The notes under the pieces were generated by a model that searched no databases, was not told the origin of the DNA, and saw nothing but the letters and a program-made list of their open reading frames with translations. The position numbers and the translations under genes are program-made. Below, in pieces: positions 35,655 through 45,001 of a stretch of DNA of 64,000 nucleotides. Each line of letters opens with the position of its first letter. Position 1 is the first letter of the stretch. The stretch is from Paenibacillus sp. FSL H8-0048 (lineage in GTDB: Bacteria; Bacillota; Bacilli; Paenibacillales; Paenibacillaceae). Location: the NCBI RefSeq assembly GCF_038002825.1, contig NZ_JBBODF010000001.1:1736001-1800000 (forward strand), given 5' to 3'.

Positions 35655-37187
35655 TTAGCTCTTCTTGTACACGGAAGGTGTAACTCCGTTAAGCGCCTTG
35701 AACTTGGCGGCAAACACATCGGCGTCTGAATAGCCTACTCTGCTTGAGATATCGGAAATCCCCATATCGGTCCGGCGCAGCAGCTTCTTTGCCTCTTCAA
35801 TGCGGTATTCATGGAGATAATCGTTAAAAGAGCTGCCGTAGTATTTCTTGAACCGTTGTCCTAAGTAAGCCGAGTTCACATGCAGGTGCCCAGCAATATC
35901 CTGCAGCTTCAGCTTCTCCTGATAATGCCCGCGGACATACTCGATCGCTGCGGCCACGATCTGATCTTCTACCCTGCCATCCGCAGCCGCAGCGAACCAC
36001 TCTGCAGCCTCGCACAGCTCCTCCTCTATCTGACGCTTAAGCATCGGCAGACAAGTGGCCGAATGCCGGGACGGGAACCATTTCTGCACCCACTGCGTAT
36101 AGTCTCCCCCTCTGGCAGTAATTTCACGTAGCAGCTCTGCTTTGATATTAGCCAGAAATGCGTCGATCCAGGAGCTGGAAGCTACCTCCGCCGAGAAAAT
36201 CTTGAACACCTCTCCGAGCTGATCTGTGAGATGCAGGGCCTTCCCTTCGGTGACGGATTGCAGCAGCGATCGTCTCAGCTCTGCCGGAAGCATGGCCATC
36301 TGAGTCTTATCCTGCTTCTCGAAGAAGCCTGCTTCCCCGCCCACCGGACCATACGGTCTGCACAGCTCAGCAGCCAGCGCCTCCTGGTATGCCGTATTCA
36401 GAGCCTCAGGGCCCTGATGCTGAAGACTTGCTGTGAAAAAGACCGGCGTGCTGTACAGCGGCCGCAGCTCCTCCATCCACCGGGTAAGCAGTGCCCGGTC
36501 AAGCGCCGGTCCTTCCTGCGGGGACACCAGCAGATAGCCGTGCTTCCCGCTGCCTGCGGTGAACGGATAGACCGCGAGGCTGCGCAGCGGTTCCTTGGCG
36601 TTCATGGCGGCGAGCTGCTCACGCATATGCAAGCTGTCCGGCGCTGCTCCATGGACCAGAATACAGCATAGCCGCGAGGCGGGGGAGATCCCCAGCGTCT
36701 TCAGCCCCTGCTCCCGCTCCTCCTCCGTATTCTCCCGCATCAGGAGCCGGGATACCATATCCTCCTGCATTAGAGCCGAAAGCGCATCACGCCGTGAGGA
36801 GGCCTTGCGTTCCTTAAGGATCTGTTCCGTAACCGTCTGCAGCGCCTCCGTCAGCTCCTTTTCATCCAGCGGCTTGGTCAAATAATTGGATACTCCGTAT
36901 TTCAGGGCCCGCTTGGCATACTCAAAATCAGCATAGCCGCTAAAAATAATAAACTTTGGCTGATAATCGCTTTCAGAGGTTCTTCGGATGAGCTCAAGGC
37001 CGTCGATGACCGGCATACGCACATCTGTAATGACCAGGTCAGGGCGGGTGCTGCCGATCAGCTGCAGTGCATCCTCCCCGTCCAGCGCCTCGCCGCATAC
37101 TTCATAATTTAATGCCTCCCAGTCGACCAGGAAGCGGAGCCCCTCCAGCATAATCGGCTCATCGTCGGCAAACAGTACCTTAAGCAT
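35655..37187 (-). CDS. Response regulator, YesN/AraC family (first of two around one kinase)
   Basis: A 510-residue regulator. I take the start as ATG 37187 with GGTGAT just upstream; the frame extends to 37268 without a ribosome site. The receiver is intact (ADDE, LVITDVRMP, YLTKPLDE), the middle region is long and variable, and the AraC domain is at the C-terminus (LQDIAGHLHVNSAYLGQRFKKYYG ... GYSDADVFAAKFKALNGVTPSVYK). The receiver resembles that of the regulator at 32309, suggesting a duplication. It follows the permease genes after a stem-loop and precedes the kinase by 24 bp. Confidence 0.92.
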   Translation of the reverse strand: MLKVLFADDEPIMLEGLRFLVDWEALNYEVCGEALDGEDALQLIGSTRPDLVITDVRMPVIDGLELIRRTSESDYQPKFIIFSGYADFEYAKRALKYGVSNYLTKPLDEKELTEALQTVTEQILKERKASSRRDALSALMQEDMVSRLLMRENTEEEREQGLKTLGISPASRLCCILVHGAAPDSLHMREQLAAMNAKEPLRSLAVYPFTAGSGKHGYLLVSPQEGPALDRALLTRWMEELRPLYSTPVFFTASLQHQGPEALNTAYQEALAAELCRPYGPVGGEAGFFEKQDKTQMAMLPAELRRSLLQSVTEGKALHLTDQLGEVFKIFSAEVASSSWIDAFLANIKAELLREITARGGDYTQWVQKWFPSRHSATCLPMLKRQIEEELCEAAEWFAAAADGRVEDQIVAAAIEYVRGHYQEKLKLQDIAGHLHVNSAYLGQRFKKYYGSSFNDYLHEYRIEEAKKLLRRTDMGISDISSRVGYSDADVFAAKFKALNGVTPSVYKKS

Positions 37188-37251
37188 GGAATCACCAACT
37201 TTATATAAGTTATCGTGTGCAACATATACATACTTATATTTGAACAGGAGA

Positions 37252-37279
37252 AACCGCTTCGGCTGCACCCGAAACGGTT
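37252..37279 (-). terminator. Stem-loop between permease gene and regulator gene
   Basis: An 11-bp stem (AACCGTTTCGG / CCGAAGCGGTT on the minus strand, one G-U pair) with a 6-nt loop and no T-run. It could cause partial termination, lowering regulator expression relative to the transporter. Confidence 0.6.
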
Positions 37280-37319
37280 ATCGTATACCTATTTTTCTTA
37301 CTATAATACGTAGTAACAA

Positions 37320-38231
37320 TTACTCTTTTACGCTACCCAGGTTCAATCCTACCACGAAATACTTCTGTAAGAAAGGGTAGACGAACAGAATCGGAACCGC
37401 TGTAACGATCGTAATGGCTGAACGCATGGAGGCTGGCGTAACCAGCGACTGGACCTGATTGTTCTGGCCTCCCGCCAGCATCGACGGATCATTGTTCGTA
37501 CTCATAATGGAGCCGAGCATCTTCATCATTTCGTATTGCAGCGTGCTAAGCTTGATATCCGAGGAGGCATAGAGGAAGGTGTCAAACCAGGAATTCCATG
37601 AGCCAACCGCGATGAACAGTGCGACTGTTGCCAGTACAGGCGTACAGAGCGGGAAGATGATTTTCCAGAAAATTCTGAATTCACCTGCTCCGTCAATCTT
37701 CGCCGATTCGGTAAGGCTGAACGGAAGCCCGCGGATATATGTCCGCATGATAATCAGGTTGAACGCACTGACCAGACTCGGCAGGATATAGACCATGAAG
37801 TTATGCAGCAGGCCCATATTCTTGATCAGGAAGTAGTTCGGAATCAGTCCGGCATTGAAATACATCGTCAGGATGAACAGCAGGCCGATCTTTTTACGGA
37901 AAATATATTGCGGCTGCGCCAGTGCATAAGCGAGCATCGTTGTAAGGAATACACCGAGCAAAGTTGAAATAATTGTACGGGATACCGAGATAAATGCAGC
38001 ATGATAGATTGTTCCTGATACAAAGACCGCCCGGTAATTCTCCAGCGTCCATACACGGGGCCAGAGGTAGATTCCCCCGGTAAGCGTGTCACTGCCGTCA
38101 TTGAAGGATACAGCCAGCGTCTGGAGGAACGGATAGAGCGTGACAGTAACCACAAAGAGCATAAATATCGTGTTGAAGGTATGAAATACAACCGGCTCAA
38201 TCCGGCTTGAACCTTTGGTCCCGGCTTTCAT
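37320..38231 (-). CDS. ABC sugar transporter permease, LplC/YtcP-like
   Basis: A 303-residue CUT1 permease. First helix HTFNTIFMLFVVTVTLYPFLQTLAVSFND, EAA loop SLTESAKIDGAGEFRIFWKIIFPLCTP, C-terminus YPFLQKYFVVGLNLGSVKE. GAGGAGG precedes the ATG, and the partner permease gene ends 14 bp upstream. It works with the LplB-like permease and the binding protein encoded upstream; no ATPase gene is present. Confidence 0.95.
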   Translation of the reverse strand: MKAGTKGSSRIEPVVFHTFNTIFMLFVVTVTLYPFLQTLAVSFNDGSDTLTGGIYLWPRVWTLENYRAVFVSGTIYHAAFISVSRTIISTLLGVFLTTMLAYALAQPQYIFRKKIGLLFILTMYFNAGLIPNYFLIKNMGLLHNFMVYILPSLVSAFNLIIMRTYIRGLPFSLTESAKIDGAGEFRIFWKIIFPLCTPVLATVALFIAVGSWNSWFDTFLYASSDIKLSTLQYEMMKMLGSIMSTNNDPSMLAGGQNNQVQSLVTPASMRSAITIVTAVPILFVYPFLQKYFVVGLNLGSVKE

Positions 38232-38245
38232 ATGGGCTTCCTCCT

Positions 38246-39232
38246 CTATAGTAATCGCTCTTCGCCGAGGCGTTTTGCGACATTGTTTGCGATGAATACG
38301 AGAATAACACTGACAATCGTTTTGAAGATCCCTGCCGCCGTAGCCAGCGAGTAGTTACCCATGGCCAGACCATACTTCACTACAAAGATATCAATGGTTT
38401 GCGAATAGTCCACAGTAAGTCCGTTGCCCAGCAGATATTGAAGCTCGAAGCCGGCATCCAGAATATGTCCAATGTTCATAATCAGCAAAATAACGAATGT
38501 AGCCTTAATTCCCGGAAGCGTGATATAACGCATCTTTTGAAAACGTTTTGCGCCGTCAATGGAAGCAGCCTCGTACAGGGAAGGATCGATGGAGGTAATG
38601 GCCGCCAGATAGATGATCGTACCCCAGCCCACCTCTTTCCACACGTTCGATGCCCCGATAATGCCCCAGAAGTATTTCCCTTCACTGAGCCACATAATCG
38701 GATCTTTAATCAGGTGAAGCTTCATTAGGATGACATTGACAATCCCGCCGTCGATAGAGAGTGAAGTGGACACAATCCCCGCAGCGATAACCATGGACAG
38801 AAAGTGCGGCAAATAGGAAATCGACTGAACGGCACGCTTGAAGAACTTGAGCTTGATCTCATTCAGCAGCAGAGCCAGACCGATAGCCGTAACCGTACCC
38901 AGTACAAGATTAATGAAACTCATGGCAATGGTATTGCGAAGTACCAGCATAAAGGTATCGTCAGAGAATAAAAACTTGAATTGCTGTAAGCCTACCCATT
39001 CCTGCTGGCCAAAGGACACCGCCGGGCGGTAATTCTGAAAGGCCATAAGCCAGCCCCAGATGGGAACATAGTTGAAGATAATCAGATAAAGTGCAATGGG
39101 CACGGACATAAAAATAAGCTGTTTCTGTGTTTTCAGTGTTTTCCAGCTTAGACTCACACCGATTTCCGGATCGATTTTGCTTTTTCGGGTCTTCTGTTTT
39201 TTGACCTGTTTGTCCAGTACGGCATCAGACAT
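38246..39232 (-). CDS. ABC sugar transporter permease, LplB-like
   Basis: A 328-residue permease. A lysine-rich N-terminal tail of about 40 residues precedes the first helix (IALYLIIFNYVPIWGWLMAFQNYRP). The EAA loop is LYEAASIDGAKRFQKMRYITLPGIKA. AGGAGGG lies before the ATG. It follows the binding-protein gene after a perfect 10-bp stem-loop and is closely related to the permease at 13331. Confidence 0.95.
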   Translation of the reverse strand: MSDAVLDKQVKKQKTRKSKIDPEIGVSLSWKTLKTQKQLIFMSVPIALYLIIFNYVPIWGWLMAFQNYRPAVSFGQQEWVGLQQFKFLFSDDTFMLVLRNTIAMSFINLVLGTVTAIGLALLLNEIKLKFFKRAVQSISYLPHFLSMVIAAGIVSTSLSIDGGIVNVILMKLHLIKDPIMWLSEGKYFWGIIGASNVWKEVGWGTIIYLAAITSIDPSLYEAASIDGAKRFQKMRYITLPGIKATFVILLIMNIGHILDAGFELQYLLGNGLTVDYSQTIDIFVVKYGLAMGNYSLATAAGIFKTIVSVILVFIANNVAKRLGEERLL

Positions 39233-39298
39233 GTTGTATTCCCTCCTGTAAAAATCATTCTCTCCACGCTGTCCTATTCACGCATTCTTATTTAGGAA

Positions 39299-39323
39299 GA
39301 GCGGGAAACAGCATTTCCCGCTC
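39299..39323 (-). terminator. Intercistronic stem-loop after binding-protein gene
   Basis: A perfect 10-bp stem (GAGCGGGAAA / TTTCCCGCTC) with a 5-nt loop between the binding-protein and permease genes and no T-run. It probably allows more binding protein than permease to be made. Confidence 0.7.
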
Positions 39324-39343
39324 CTAGTTCTGTATTGAATGGT

Positions 39344-41041
39344 TTATTTAACGCTCCATTTTTCGATGCGCTGCTGAATGCCTTCATTCATCCGGTCTTC
39401 ATAGGCCTTGATGTCCAGCTTGTGGATTCTGTCCACATAATCCTGCCACACGCTATCGAACTCAGCCGGGCTGGCCATAATGGCTTTCGGCAAATACTTA
39501 ATCATGAGGTCATTCAGCTTGGACTGTGCGAGCTGGGCTGGTGAACCATCCTTAAGCACGATGGAATACGCAGGGAAGTAGATATTGTTCTCTTTCGGCT
39601 CCTTGAAGAATTCGGACCATGATTTCTTGTTGTACGCCTTCAGAATCTTCTGGTCGTAAGGCTTCAGACTGTCGAAGAATTCCTGAGGCTGTGTACCCGC
39701 ATCTGCTGCGTTACCGTCGCTGTACGTACCTTGAATCTTAGGCATGTAACCGAACATCCCTGTGATTTTGTTGGCAACCTGCCAGCTGGTCTTATCCGCA
39801 TTCGCACGTTGCTCAGGTGTACGGTAGAAGGAACCATCTGCGTTCACTTCATAATCTTCGCCTTTCACGCCCCATTGAAGCGTCTTCTGCCAATCCTCGG
39901 TGATCATCTTATCCCAGAATTTGATAATGCGGACAGGGTCCTTGGCATTAATCGAAATTCCGAATCCGCGGTTGGTGCCGACCGCTCCGCGGTCACGATA
40001 CCATTCTTCTGCGCCCGGATAGAGCAGAGGGAAACCGATATACGTATTTTCCAGCTTGCCTTGGGAGATCAGGGATTTCTCGCCGTCCTGGAAGTTCCAG
40101 TGCTGGTCGAACATCCCGATGACCTTGCCGCTTGCAACCTTGGCCAGATACTGGTCATAGTTCTGTACGAACGCTTCTTTATCCATCAGGCCCTGAGCGT
40201 TAATCTCATTGAGCTTCTTGTAATAGGTCTTGGAGATATCCTTGTCCGCAAAAATCTGTGCTACATTGTTATCTACAATAACGGCCCCGTCATTCGGATG
40301 CCCCGACAGATGCTCTGGGGGATTCTGCAGCGGGAACACGCGCCAGTCGAAGTTAAGTGATTCGAACCCGATCATGTCCGGGTGTTTTTCTTTATATTTG
40401 GCAATGATGTCGAAGTACTCATCCAGGGTCTTAGGAGTAGGGTAGCCCATTTCCTCAAGCACGCCTTTTTGCAGCCAGAAGCCTGGTCCCTGATAAGTAG
40501 GCTCAGTAATTTTACCTTGATAGACGCCATAGCTTGGCAGAACGTAGATGTGGCCGTCATTCTCATCCTTGATCTGGTTCCAGACCGCACCGTAATGCTT
40601 CTTCAGGTTAGGAGCATATTTCTCAATCAGATCCTCCAGCGGAATGTATGCCTTGGCATTGATTAATTTGTCGTCACCCGACATGATGTCCGGGTAATCT
40701 CCCCCGGCAATCATGACCCCCAGCTTCTGCTGCAGATCGCCGACCAGGAATTCCTGGTTGAAGGTGATTCCGGTCTCGTCTTTGATCAGCTTCAAAATCT
40801 TATTGTCAGGCGTTGGTTGTTGTGCGGGACCATTCATGAATACCGAGAACGTTACCGGAGCCGTGTCGTCTCCGGCTGCTGCCGGGCTGGCGTTGGTTCC
40901 GCTGGTGGTATCCTTGCCTGCGGTATCCTTACTTCCGGTGTTGCTGGTGTTATTGCTTGATCCACAGCCTGTCAGTGCCAGTGTGAGTGCTAATACACCG
41001 GCCGCAGCGGCTGCTGCTGAACGTTTTGCCGTTTTGTGCAT
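39344..41041 (-). CDS. Extracellular sugar-binding lipoprotein (LplA/YtcQ-like)
   Basis: A 565-residue lipoprotein with an alanine-rich signal peptide, a lipobox LTGC (about residues 23-26) and a Ser/Thr/Asn linker. The mature protein aligns by eye with the binding protein at 14397 (for example QNPPEHLSGHPNDGAVIVD against QNPANHLAGYPNDGSTIVD). GGGGAGG precedes the ATG. It heads the longest operon of the window: transporter, regulator-kinase-regulator, GH10 and two GH43 genes. The substrate is probably a xylan-derived oligosaccharide. A promoter overlapped by a cre site is visible upstream. Confidence 0.95.
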   Translation of the reverse strand: MHKTAKRSAAAAAAGVLALTLALTGCGSSNNTSNTGSKDTAGKDTTSGTNASPAAAGDDTAPVTFSVFMNGPAQQPTPDNKILKLIKDETGITFNQEFLVGDLQQKLGVMIAGGDYPDIMSGDDKLINAKAYIPLEDLIEKYAPNLKKHYGAVWNQIKDENDGHIYVLPSYGVYQGKITEPTYQGPGFWLQKGVLEEMGYPTPKTLDEYFDIIAKYKEKHPDMIGFESLNFDWRVFPLQNPPEHLSGHPNDGAVIVDNNVAQIFADKDISKTYYKKLNEINAQGLMDKEAFVQNYDQYLAKVASGKVIGMFDQHWNFQDGEKSLISQGKLENTYIGFPLLYPGAEEWYRDRGAVGTNRGFGISINAKDPVRIIKFWDKMITEDWQKTLQWGVKGEDYEVNADGSFYRTPEQRANADKTSWQVANKITGMFGYMPKIQGTYSDGNAADAGTQPQEFFDSLKPYDQKILKAYNKKSWSEFFKEPKENNIYFPAYSIVLKDGSPAQLAQSKLNDLMIKYLPKAIMASPAEFDSVWQDYVDRIHKLDIKAYEDRMNEGIQQRIEKWSVK

Positions 41042-41105
41042 GTTGTTATGCCTCCCCTTTTTGGCTAATCGCTTATGCTTCTAATTTCTCCTGGTGACAA
41101 CTTTA

Positions 41106-41133
41106 ATTATACGTTTTCAGAATGCGCTTACAA
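41106..41133 (-). promoter_or_regulatory. Promoter with perfect cre site over the -35 box
   Basis: On the minus strand TTGTAA (41133-41128), a 16-bp spacer and TATAAT (41111-41106) form a good promoter about 60 bp before the binding-protein gene. TTGTAAGCGCATTCT (41133-41119) overlaps its -35 box and matches WTGNAANCGNWNNCW at all defined positions, so CcpA would block polymerase directly. Confidence 0.8.
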
Positions 41134-41279
41134 TTCATAGAATATAGGTCTTCCCCCCTATAAATTCACAAAAAGAAAACGGTTGCTTGAATCGCGGCAG
41201 CGGAATTGCCGTTCTTTCAGAGCTGGCTGCGCGTGTTTACGGCTGCTCGTGATGGGTGAATATTAGTGCTCTTCATTTG

Positions 41280-41593
41280 GCCCGTGCGACGTCCCCCCAG
41301 TAAATTGTAGTCGGTTTTTCGATTACATTCGACCCGCGCGCCGTCCCCCGGCAAATTGTAGTCGGTTTTTCGATTATATTTGGCTCGCACGCCGCCCCCC
41401 GGCAAATTGTAGTCGGTTTTTCGATTACATTCGGCCCGTGCGCCGCCCCCCAGTAAATTGTAGTCGGTTTTTCGATTACATTCGGCTCGCACGCCGACCC
41501 CGGCAAATTGTAGTCGGTTTTTCGATTACATTCGGCTCGCGCGCCGTCCCCCGGCAAATTGTAGTCGGTTTTTCGATTATATTTGACCCACAC
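41280..41593. repeat. Tandem repeat array 2, 51-bp unit, six copies
   Basis: TCGGTTTTTCGATTA recurs at 41311, 41362, 41413, 41464, 41514 and 41565, spacing 51, 51, 51, 50, 51. Each unit carries TGTAGTCG-GTTTTT-CGATTACA, a hairpin on the plus strand (one G-U pair), then a GC-rich CTCGCGCGCC..CCCCGGCAAAT block. It is the same family as the array at 24925. On the minus strand the units encode a 17-residue repeat (RAECNRKTDYNLPGGGA) that is open except at the 50-bp unit. Nothing else is evident in 41134-41279 apart from a weak hairpin around 41192-41208. Confidence 0.92.
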
Positions 41594-41615
41594 TCGACTT
41601 TCTAGCTAACCACAC

Positions 41616-41646
41616 CAAAAAGGATTGGCACAAATACGCCAATCCT
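41616..41646 (-). terminator. Rho-independent terminator of the fucose/GH95 operon
   Basis: A perfect 9-bp stem (AGGATTGGC / GCCAATCCT) with an 8-nt loop, followed on the minus strand by TTTTT. It lies 31 bp after the GH95 stop. Confidence 0.88.
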
Positions 41647-41677
41647 ACATAACTATATTATCCTATTTGTCAACTAG

Positions 41678-43939
41678 CTATCCTAAAGTTACTCTACCGG
41701 TGAAGGTATACGAACTGCCCGCTTCTCCTATGAACGATACGGGATCAAGTCCTGGACCTTCGAGCCGGCATAGGCCGGATACGGTACATGTTACCACTGC
41801 TTCCGTAACCAGTCCACCGCTCCAGGTGAAATTGAGGGTATAGCCGCCTCTCGCCCGCAGACCCTTGACACTGCCCTCGTTCCAGTCGGCAGGCAATGCA
41901 GGCAGCAGTCTGATCCTATCTGTATGACTCTGCAGCAGCATCTCCGCGATACCTGCTGTTCCTCCGAAGTTCCCGTCAATCTGGAACGGCGGATGATTGT
42001 CGAACAGGTTAGGCAGGGTCGAATGCTCCAGCAACGCCCGCACATTGGTATAGGCTTTACGCTCATCCTGCAGCCTGGCCCAGAAGTTAATGATCCAGGC
42101 CCGGCTCCAGCCGGTATGTCCGCCGCCGCTGGCAAGTCTGCGTTCCAGCGTCGTACGGGCTGCTGCTGCCAGCTCTGGCGTATGCTCCACCGTGAAGGCA
42201 TCCCCCGGATACAGCGCGAACAGATGCGAAATATGCCGGTGCCCCGGCTCTACCTCTTCGTAATCCTCCATCCATTCCTGAATCTGCCCGTATTTACCGA
42301 TCTGTGGCCCCGGCAAACGGTTCAGCGCTGAACGGAGTTCTTCGCGGAATACCTCGTCACAGCCGATAATCTCCGAGCTCTGGACACAGGCCTTGAACAG
42401 GGCTTCAATGATCTGGAAGTCCATAGAGGCTCCGGCACACAGCACGCCCGATTCTCCGCCGGGCAGCTGATACGTGTTCTCCGGCGAGACGGACGGGCAG
42501 GTAATCAGCCGGCCCGACTCATCCTCTATCAGGTAATCAAGCAGGAACTGTGCAGCTTCCTTCATCGTATCGTAGGCATTCGCCAGATACTGGCGGTCCT
42601 GGCTGAACCGGTAATGCTCCCACATATGCAGACACAGCCAAGCTGCTCCCAGCGGCCAGAACGATGCTGGCAGATACGTATCCTGAGGAGCAGTATCTGC
42701 CCAGATGTCCGTATTGTGGTGTGCCGTGAAGCCGCCGCAGCCATACATGACCTTCGCAGTCACCCGTCCAGGCTCACGCATCCGTTGGATCAGATCGAAC
42801 AGCGGCTCATGGCATTCCGCCAGATTGCAGAGTTCAGCAGGCCAGTAGTTCATCTGCGCATTAATATTGATTGTGAATTTGCTGTCCCAGGCTGGAGTGA
42901 AACTGTCATTCCAAATGCCCTGCAGATTCGCAGGCAAGGAGCCCGGACGGCTGGAAGCAATCAGCAGATAACGGCCATATTGAAAATAAGTCGAGATCAG
43001 TCCGTGGTCTTCTCCCCCCTGCCGGAACCGATTTAGCCGTTCACTGGTTGGCAGTCCGCTCAGCTCCGGGTTCATCGGGAGCGTCAGCGAGGTCCGGCCG
43101 TACAAGCTGCGGTAATCCGCAACATGGCGGGCAAGCAGTTCCTCATAAGGCACCATAGTCAAGGCCTCCAACTGCCGCTTGGCATACAGCGCCGGATCGG
43201 GATAGCGGAATGTGGTTCCTGCGGCAAGCAGCAATGTAACCGAGCTTGCCCCCTCCACCAGCACATATTCGCCGATATTGCGGCAGGTTCCGTCTTGCGT
43301 GACGGCCTTCAATGCAGCAGCGAAGGAGCTGCCCCCGCGCCCGCCGCATTCTCCGCCCATCACCAGCCCGCTGTCATTCCATTTCTCGGTCTTCTCCAGC
43401 ATTCTCCAGTTCTGGCGGTTGAACCTGGCCTTCAGGGAGATTGCGTTCTTCCGGTCAGAGGTAATCCGCACCACGATAGCTTGATCCGGGTAGCTGGCGA
43501 ACAGCTCACGGGTATACCGGACCCCGCCGGTCACATAACTCACCCGGGATACGCCGGATTCGAGATCAAGCTCCCGCTGATAGTCCTCAGCAGGCTGCTC
43601 ATGTCCGGCGAATGACAGCAGCAGGTCGCCAAGCGGCAGATAATGGCGCTGTGCTTCCGGCAGCCCCACCATCGTCATGGCTGCTAGCTCTTCCGCCTCC
43701 CGCAGCTTGCCTTCCAGAATCAGCTGGCGGAGCTTCGGCAAGTGGGGCAGCGCATCTTCATTGTTGCGGTCACGCGGACCTCCGTACCACACGGAATCCT
43801 CATTGAGCTGGAGCTTTTCCTCAGCTACCCTGCCAAAGATCATCGCTCCCAGCCTGCCGTTACCGACCGGCAGTGCCTCATTCCATTCCTGTGCCGGCTC
43901 CGTGTACCATAACCGCTGGCTCTGTTCCATGCTTGTCAT
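41678..43939 (-). CDS. GH95 alpha-L-fucosidase or alpha-L-galactosidase
   Basis: A 753-residue cytoplasmic enzyme of family GH95. The N-terminal domain begins [27 protein letters not shown], a GH95 hallmark. The (alpha/alpha)6 barrel has [12 protein letters not shown] with the two Asn that activate water, [11 protein letters not shown] with the likely acid Glu, and [16 protein letters not shown] with the partner Asp. The family releases alpha-1,2-L-fucose (or L-galactose) by inversion, for example from xyloglucan side chains. It is the last gene of a four-gene operon whose other products would oxidise the freed L-sugar. No signal peptide. Confidence 0.93.
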   Translation of the reverse strand: MTSMEQSQRLWYTEPAQEWNEALPVGNGRLGAMIFGRVAEEKLQLNEDSVWYGGPRDRNNEDALPHLPKLRQLILEGKLREAEELAAMTMVGLPEAQRHYLPLGDLLLSFAGHEQPAEDYQRELDLESGVSRVSYVTGGVRYTRELFASYPDQAIVVRITSDRKNAISLKARFNRQNWRMLEKTEKWNDSGLVMGGECGGRGGSSFAAALKAVTQDGTCRNIGEYVLVEGASSVTLLLAAGTTFRYPDPALYAKRQLEALTMVPYEELLARHVADYRSLYGRTSLTLPMNPELSGLPTSERLNRFRQGGEDHGLISTYFQYGRYLLIASSRPGSLPANLQGIWNDSFTPAWDSKFTININAQMNYWPAELCNLAECHEPLFDLIQRMREPGRVTAKVMYGCGGFTAHHNTDIWADTAPQDTYLPASFWPLGAAWLCLHMWEHYRFSQDRQYLANAYDTMKEAAQFLLDYLIEDESGRLITCPSVSPENTYQLPGGESGVLCAGASMDFQIIEALFKACVQSSEIIGCDEVFREELRSALNRLPGPQIGKYGQIQEWMEDYEEVEPGHRHISHLFALYPGDAFTVEHTPELAAAARTTLERRLASGGGHTGWSRAWIINFWARLQDERKAYTNVRALLEHSTLPNLFDNHPPFQIDGNFGGTAGIAEMLLQSHTDRIRLLPALPADWNEGSVKGLRARGGYTLNFTWSGGLVTEAVVTCTVSGLCRLEGPGLDPVSFIGEAGSSYTFTGRVTLG

Positions 43940-43981
43940 CGATATTCCGTCCCTTCGTATTCAGATCCAGTTCAAACAGAC

Positions 43982-45001
43982 TTAATTCAGTTCCACCAGC
44001 GCCTTGATCACCTTGGACTCAGGATTCAGCCAGCTCTCGAACTGCCCGGTCATCTCCCCGAAGGAGCAGCGGTGGGAAATATAGCGGTCCACATCAATGT
44101 AACCGTCTCTAATGGCGCTAATTACCCGTTCGAAGTCCTCGCGGGTCGCATTTCTGCTGCCCTGCACCGTCATTTCGCGGGCATGGAAATCCGGGTCACT
44201 AAAGGTAATGTTCCCTTTGACCAAGCCGACATAAGTCAATGTACCGCCATGCCCGACCAGTCCAAAAGCCCCTTCCATGGAGGAGATATTGCCGGTGGAA
44301 TCAATGACATGCGGCAGGAAGTTGCCGCCTGTAAGCGCCGTCAGCTGTTCCTTCGGCTCCTTCAAGGCACTTACCGTATGCTCTGCCTGCGCCCAGCCCT
44401 TGCAGAAGGCCAGACGTTCATCGTTGACATCCATCGCAATGACCTTCGCCCCTGCGTACCGGGCCATGGCCATCACGCCCAGTCCGATTGGGCCTGCGCC
44501 GATCACCAGCACCTGATCTCCAGCGCCGACACCGGAGCGCCGAACCGCATGGGCACCAATCGCCAGCGGCTCCAGCATGGCCGCCTGATCCAGCGTCAGC
44601 CCGTCTGTCTTCAGCAGATTACCTACAGGCAGACTCACCCGTTCCCGCATCCCGCCGTCCAGATGAACACCGAACACTCTCATTTTCTGGCAGCAATTCG
44701 TTTTACCGCTCAGACAAGCCCGGCATTCTCCGCAATGCAGATACGGAATGACACTGACCTGGTCACCGGCCCGCAGTCCTTGCGGGTTGTCGCCAATGCG
44801 CTCAATAATCCCGGACAGCTCATGCCCCAGCACACGCGGATAAGTGAAATAAGGCTGGTTCCCCCGGTAAGCGTGCAGATCTGTCCCGCAGATGCCGATA
44901 CGGCGGATGCTTACAAGGGCTTCCCCGTCCACAAGCCCCGGCTCCGGCAGATCTTCCCTGAATACGAACTTTCCGATCTCCTCACAAATAATTCCCTTCA
45001 T
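43982..45001 (-). CDS. Zinc-dependent alcohol/sugar dehydrogenase (MDR family)
   Basis: A 339-residue medium-chain dehydrogenase. Catalytic zinc ligands lie in GICGTDLHAYRG and VLGHELSG, a structural zinc site in CGECRACLSGKTNC, and a Rossmann NAD(P) motif in VLVIGAGPIGLG. The start ATG overlaps the previous gene's stop by one base (TAATG) and has GGAGCG upstream, so the upstream in-frame extension is not used. In an operon with an aldo-keto reductase, a fuconolactonase-like hydrolase and GH95 it probably oxidises L-fucose, L-galactose or a later keto-deoxy acid. The exact step is inferred. Confidence 0.88.
   Translation of the reverse strand: MKGIICEEIGKFVFREDLPEPGLVDGEALVSIRRIGICGTDLHAYRGNQPYFTYPRVLGHELSGIIERIGDNPQGLRAGDQVSVIPYLHCGECRACLSGKTNCCQKMRVFGVHLDGGMRERVSLPVGNLLKTDGLTLDQAAMLEPLAIGAHAVRRSGVGAGDQVLVIGAGPIGLGVMAMARYAGAKVIAMDVNDERLAFCKGWAQAEHTVSALKEPKEQLTALTGGNFLPHVIDSTGNISSMEGAFGLVGHGGTLTYVGLVKGNITFSDPDFHAREMTVQGSRNATREDFERVISAIRDGYIDVDRYISHRCSFGEMTGQFESWLNPESKVIKALVELN

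Noticed and set aside
41280..41593. CRISPR array
   Set aside because: The 51-bp units are contiguous and nearly identical, without distinct spacers, and no cas genes are present.
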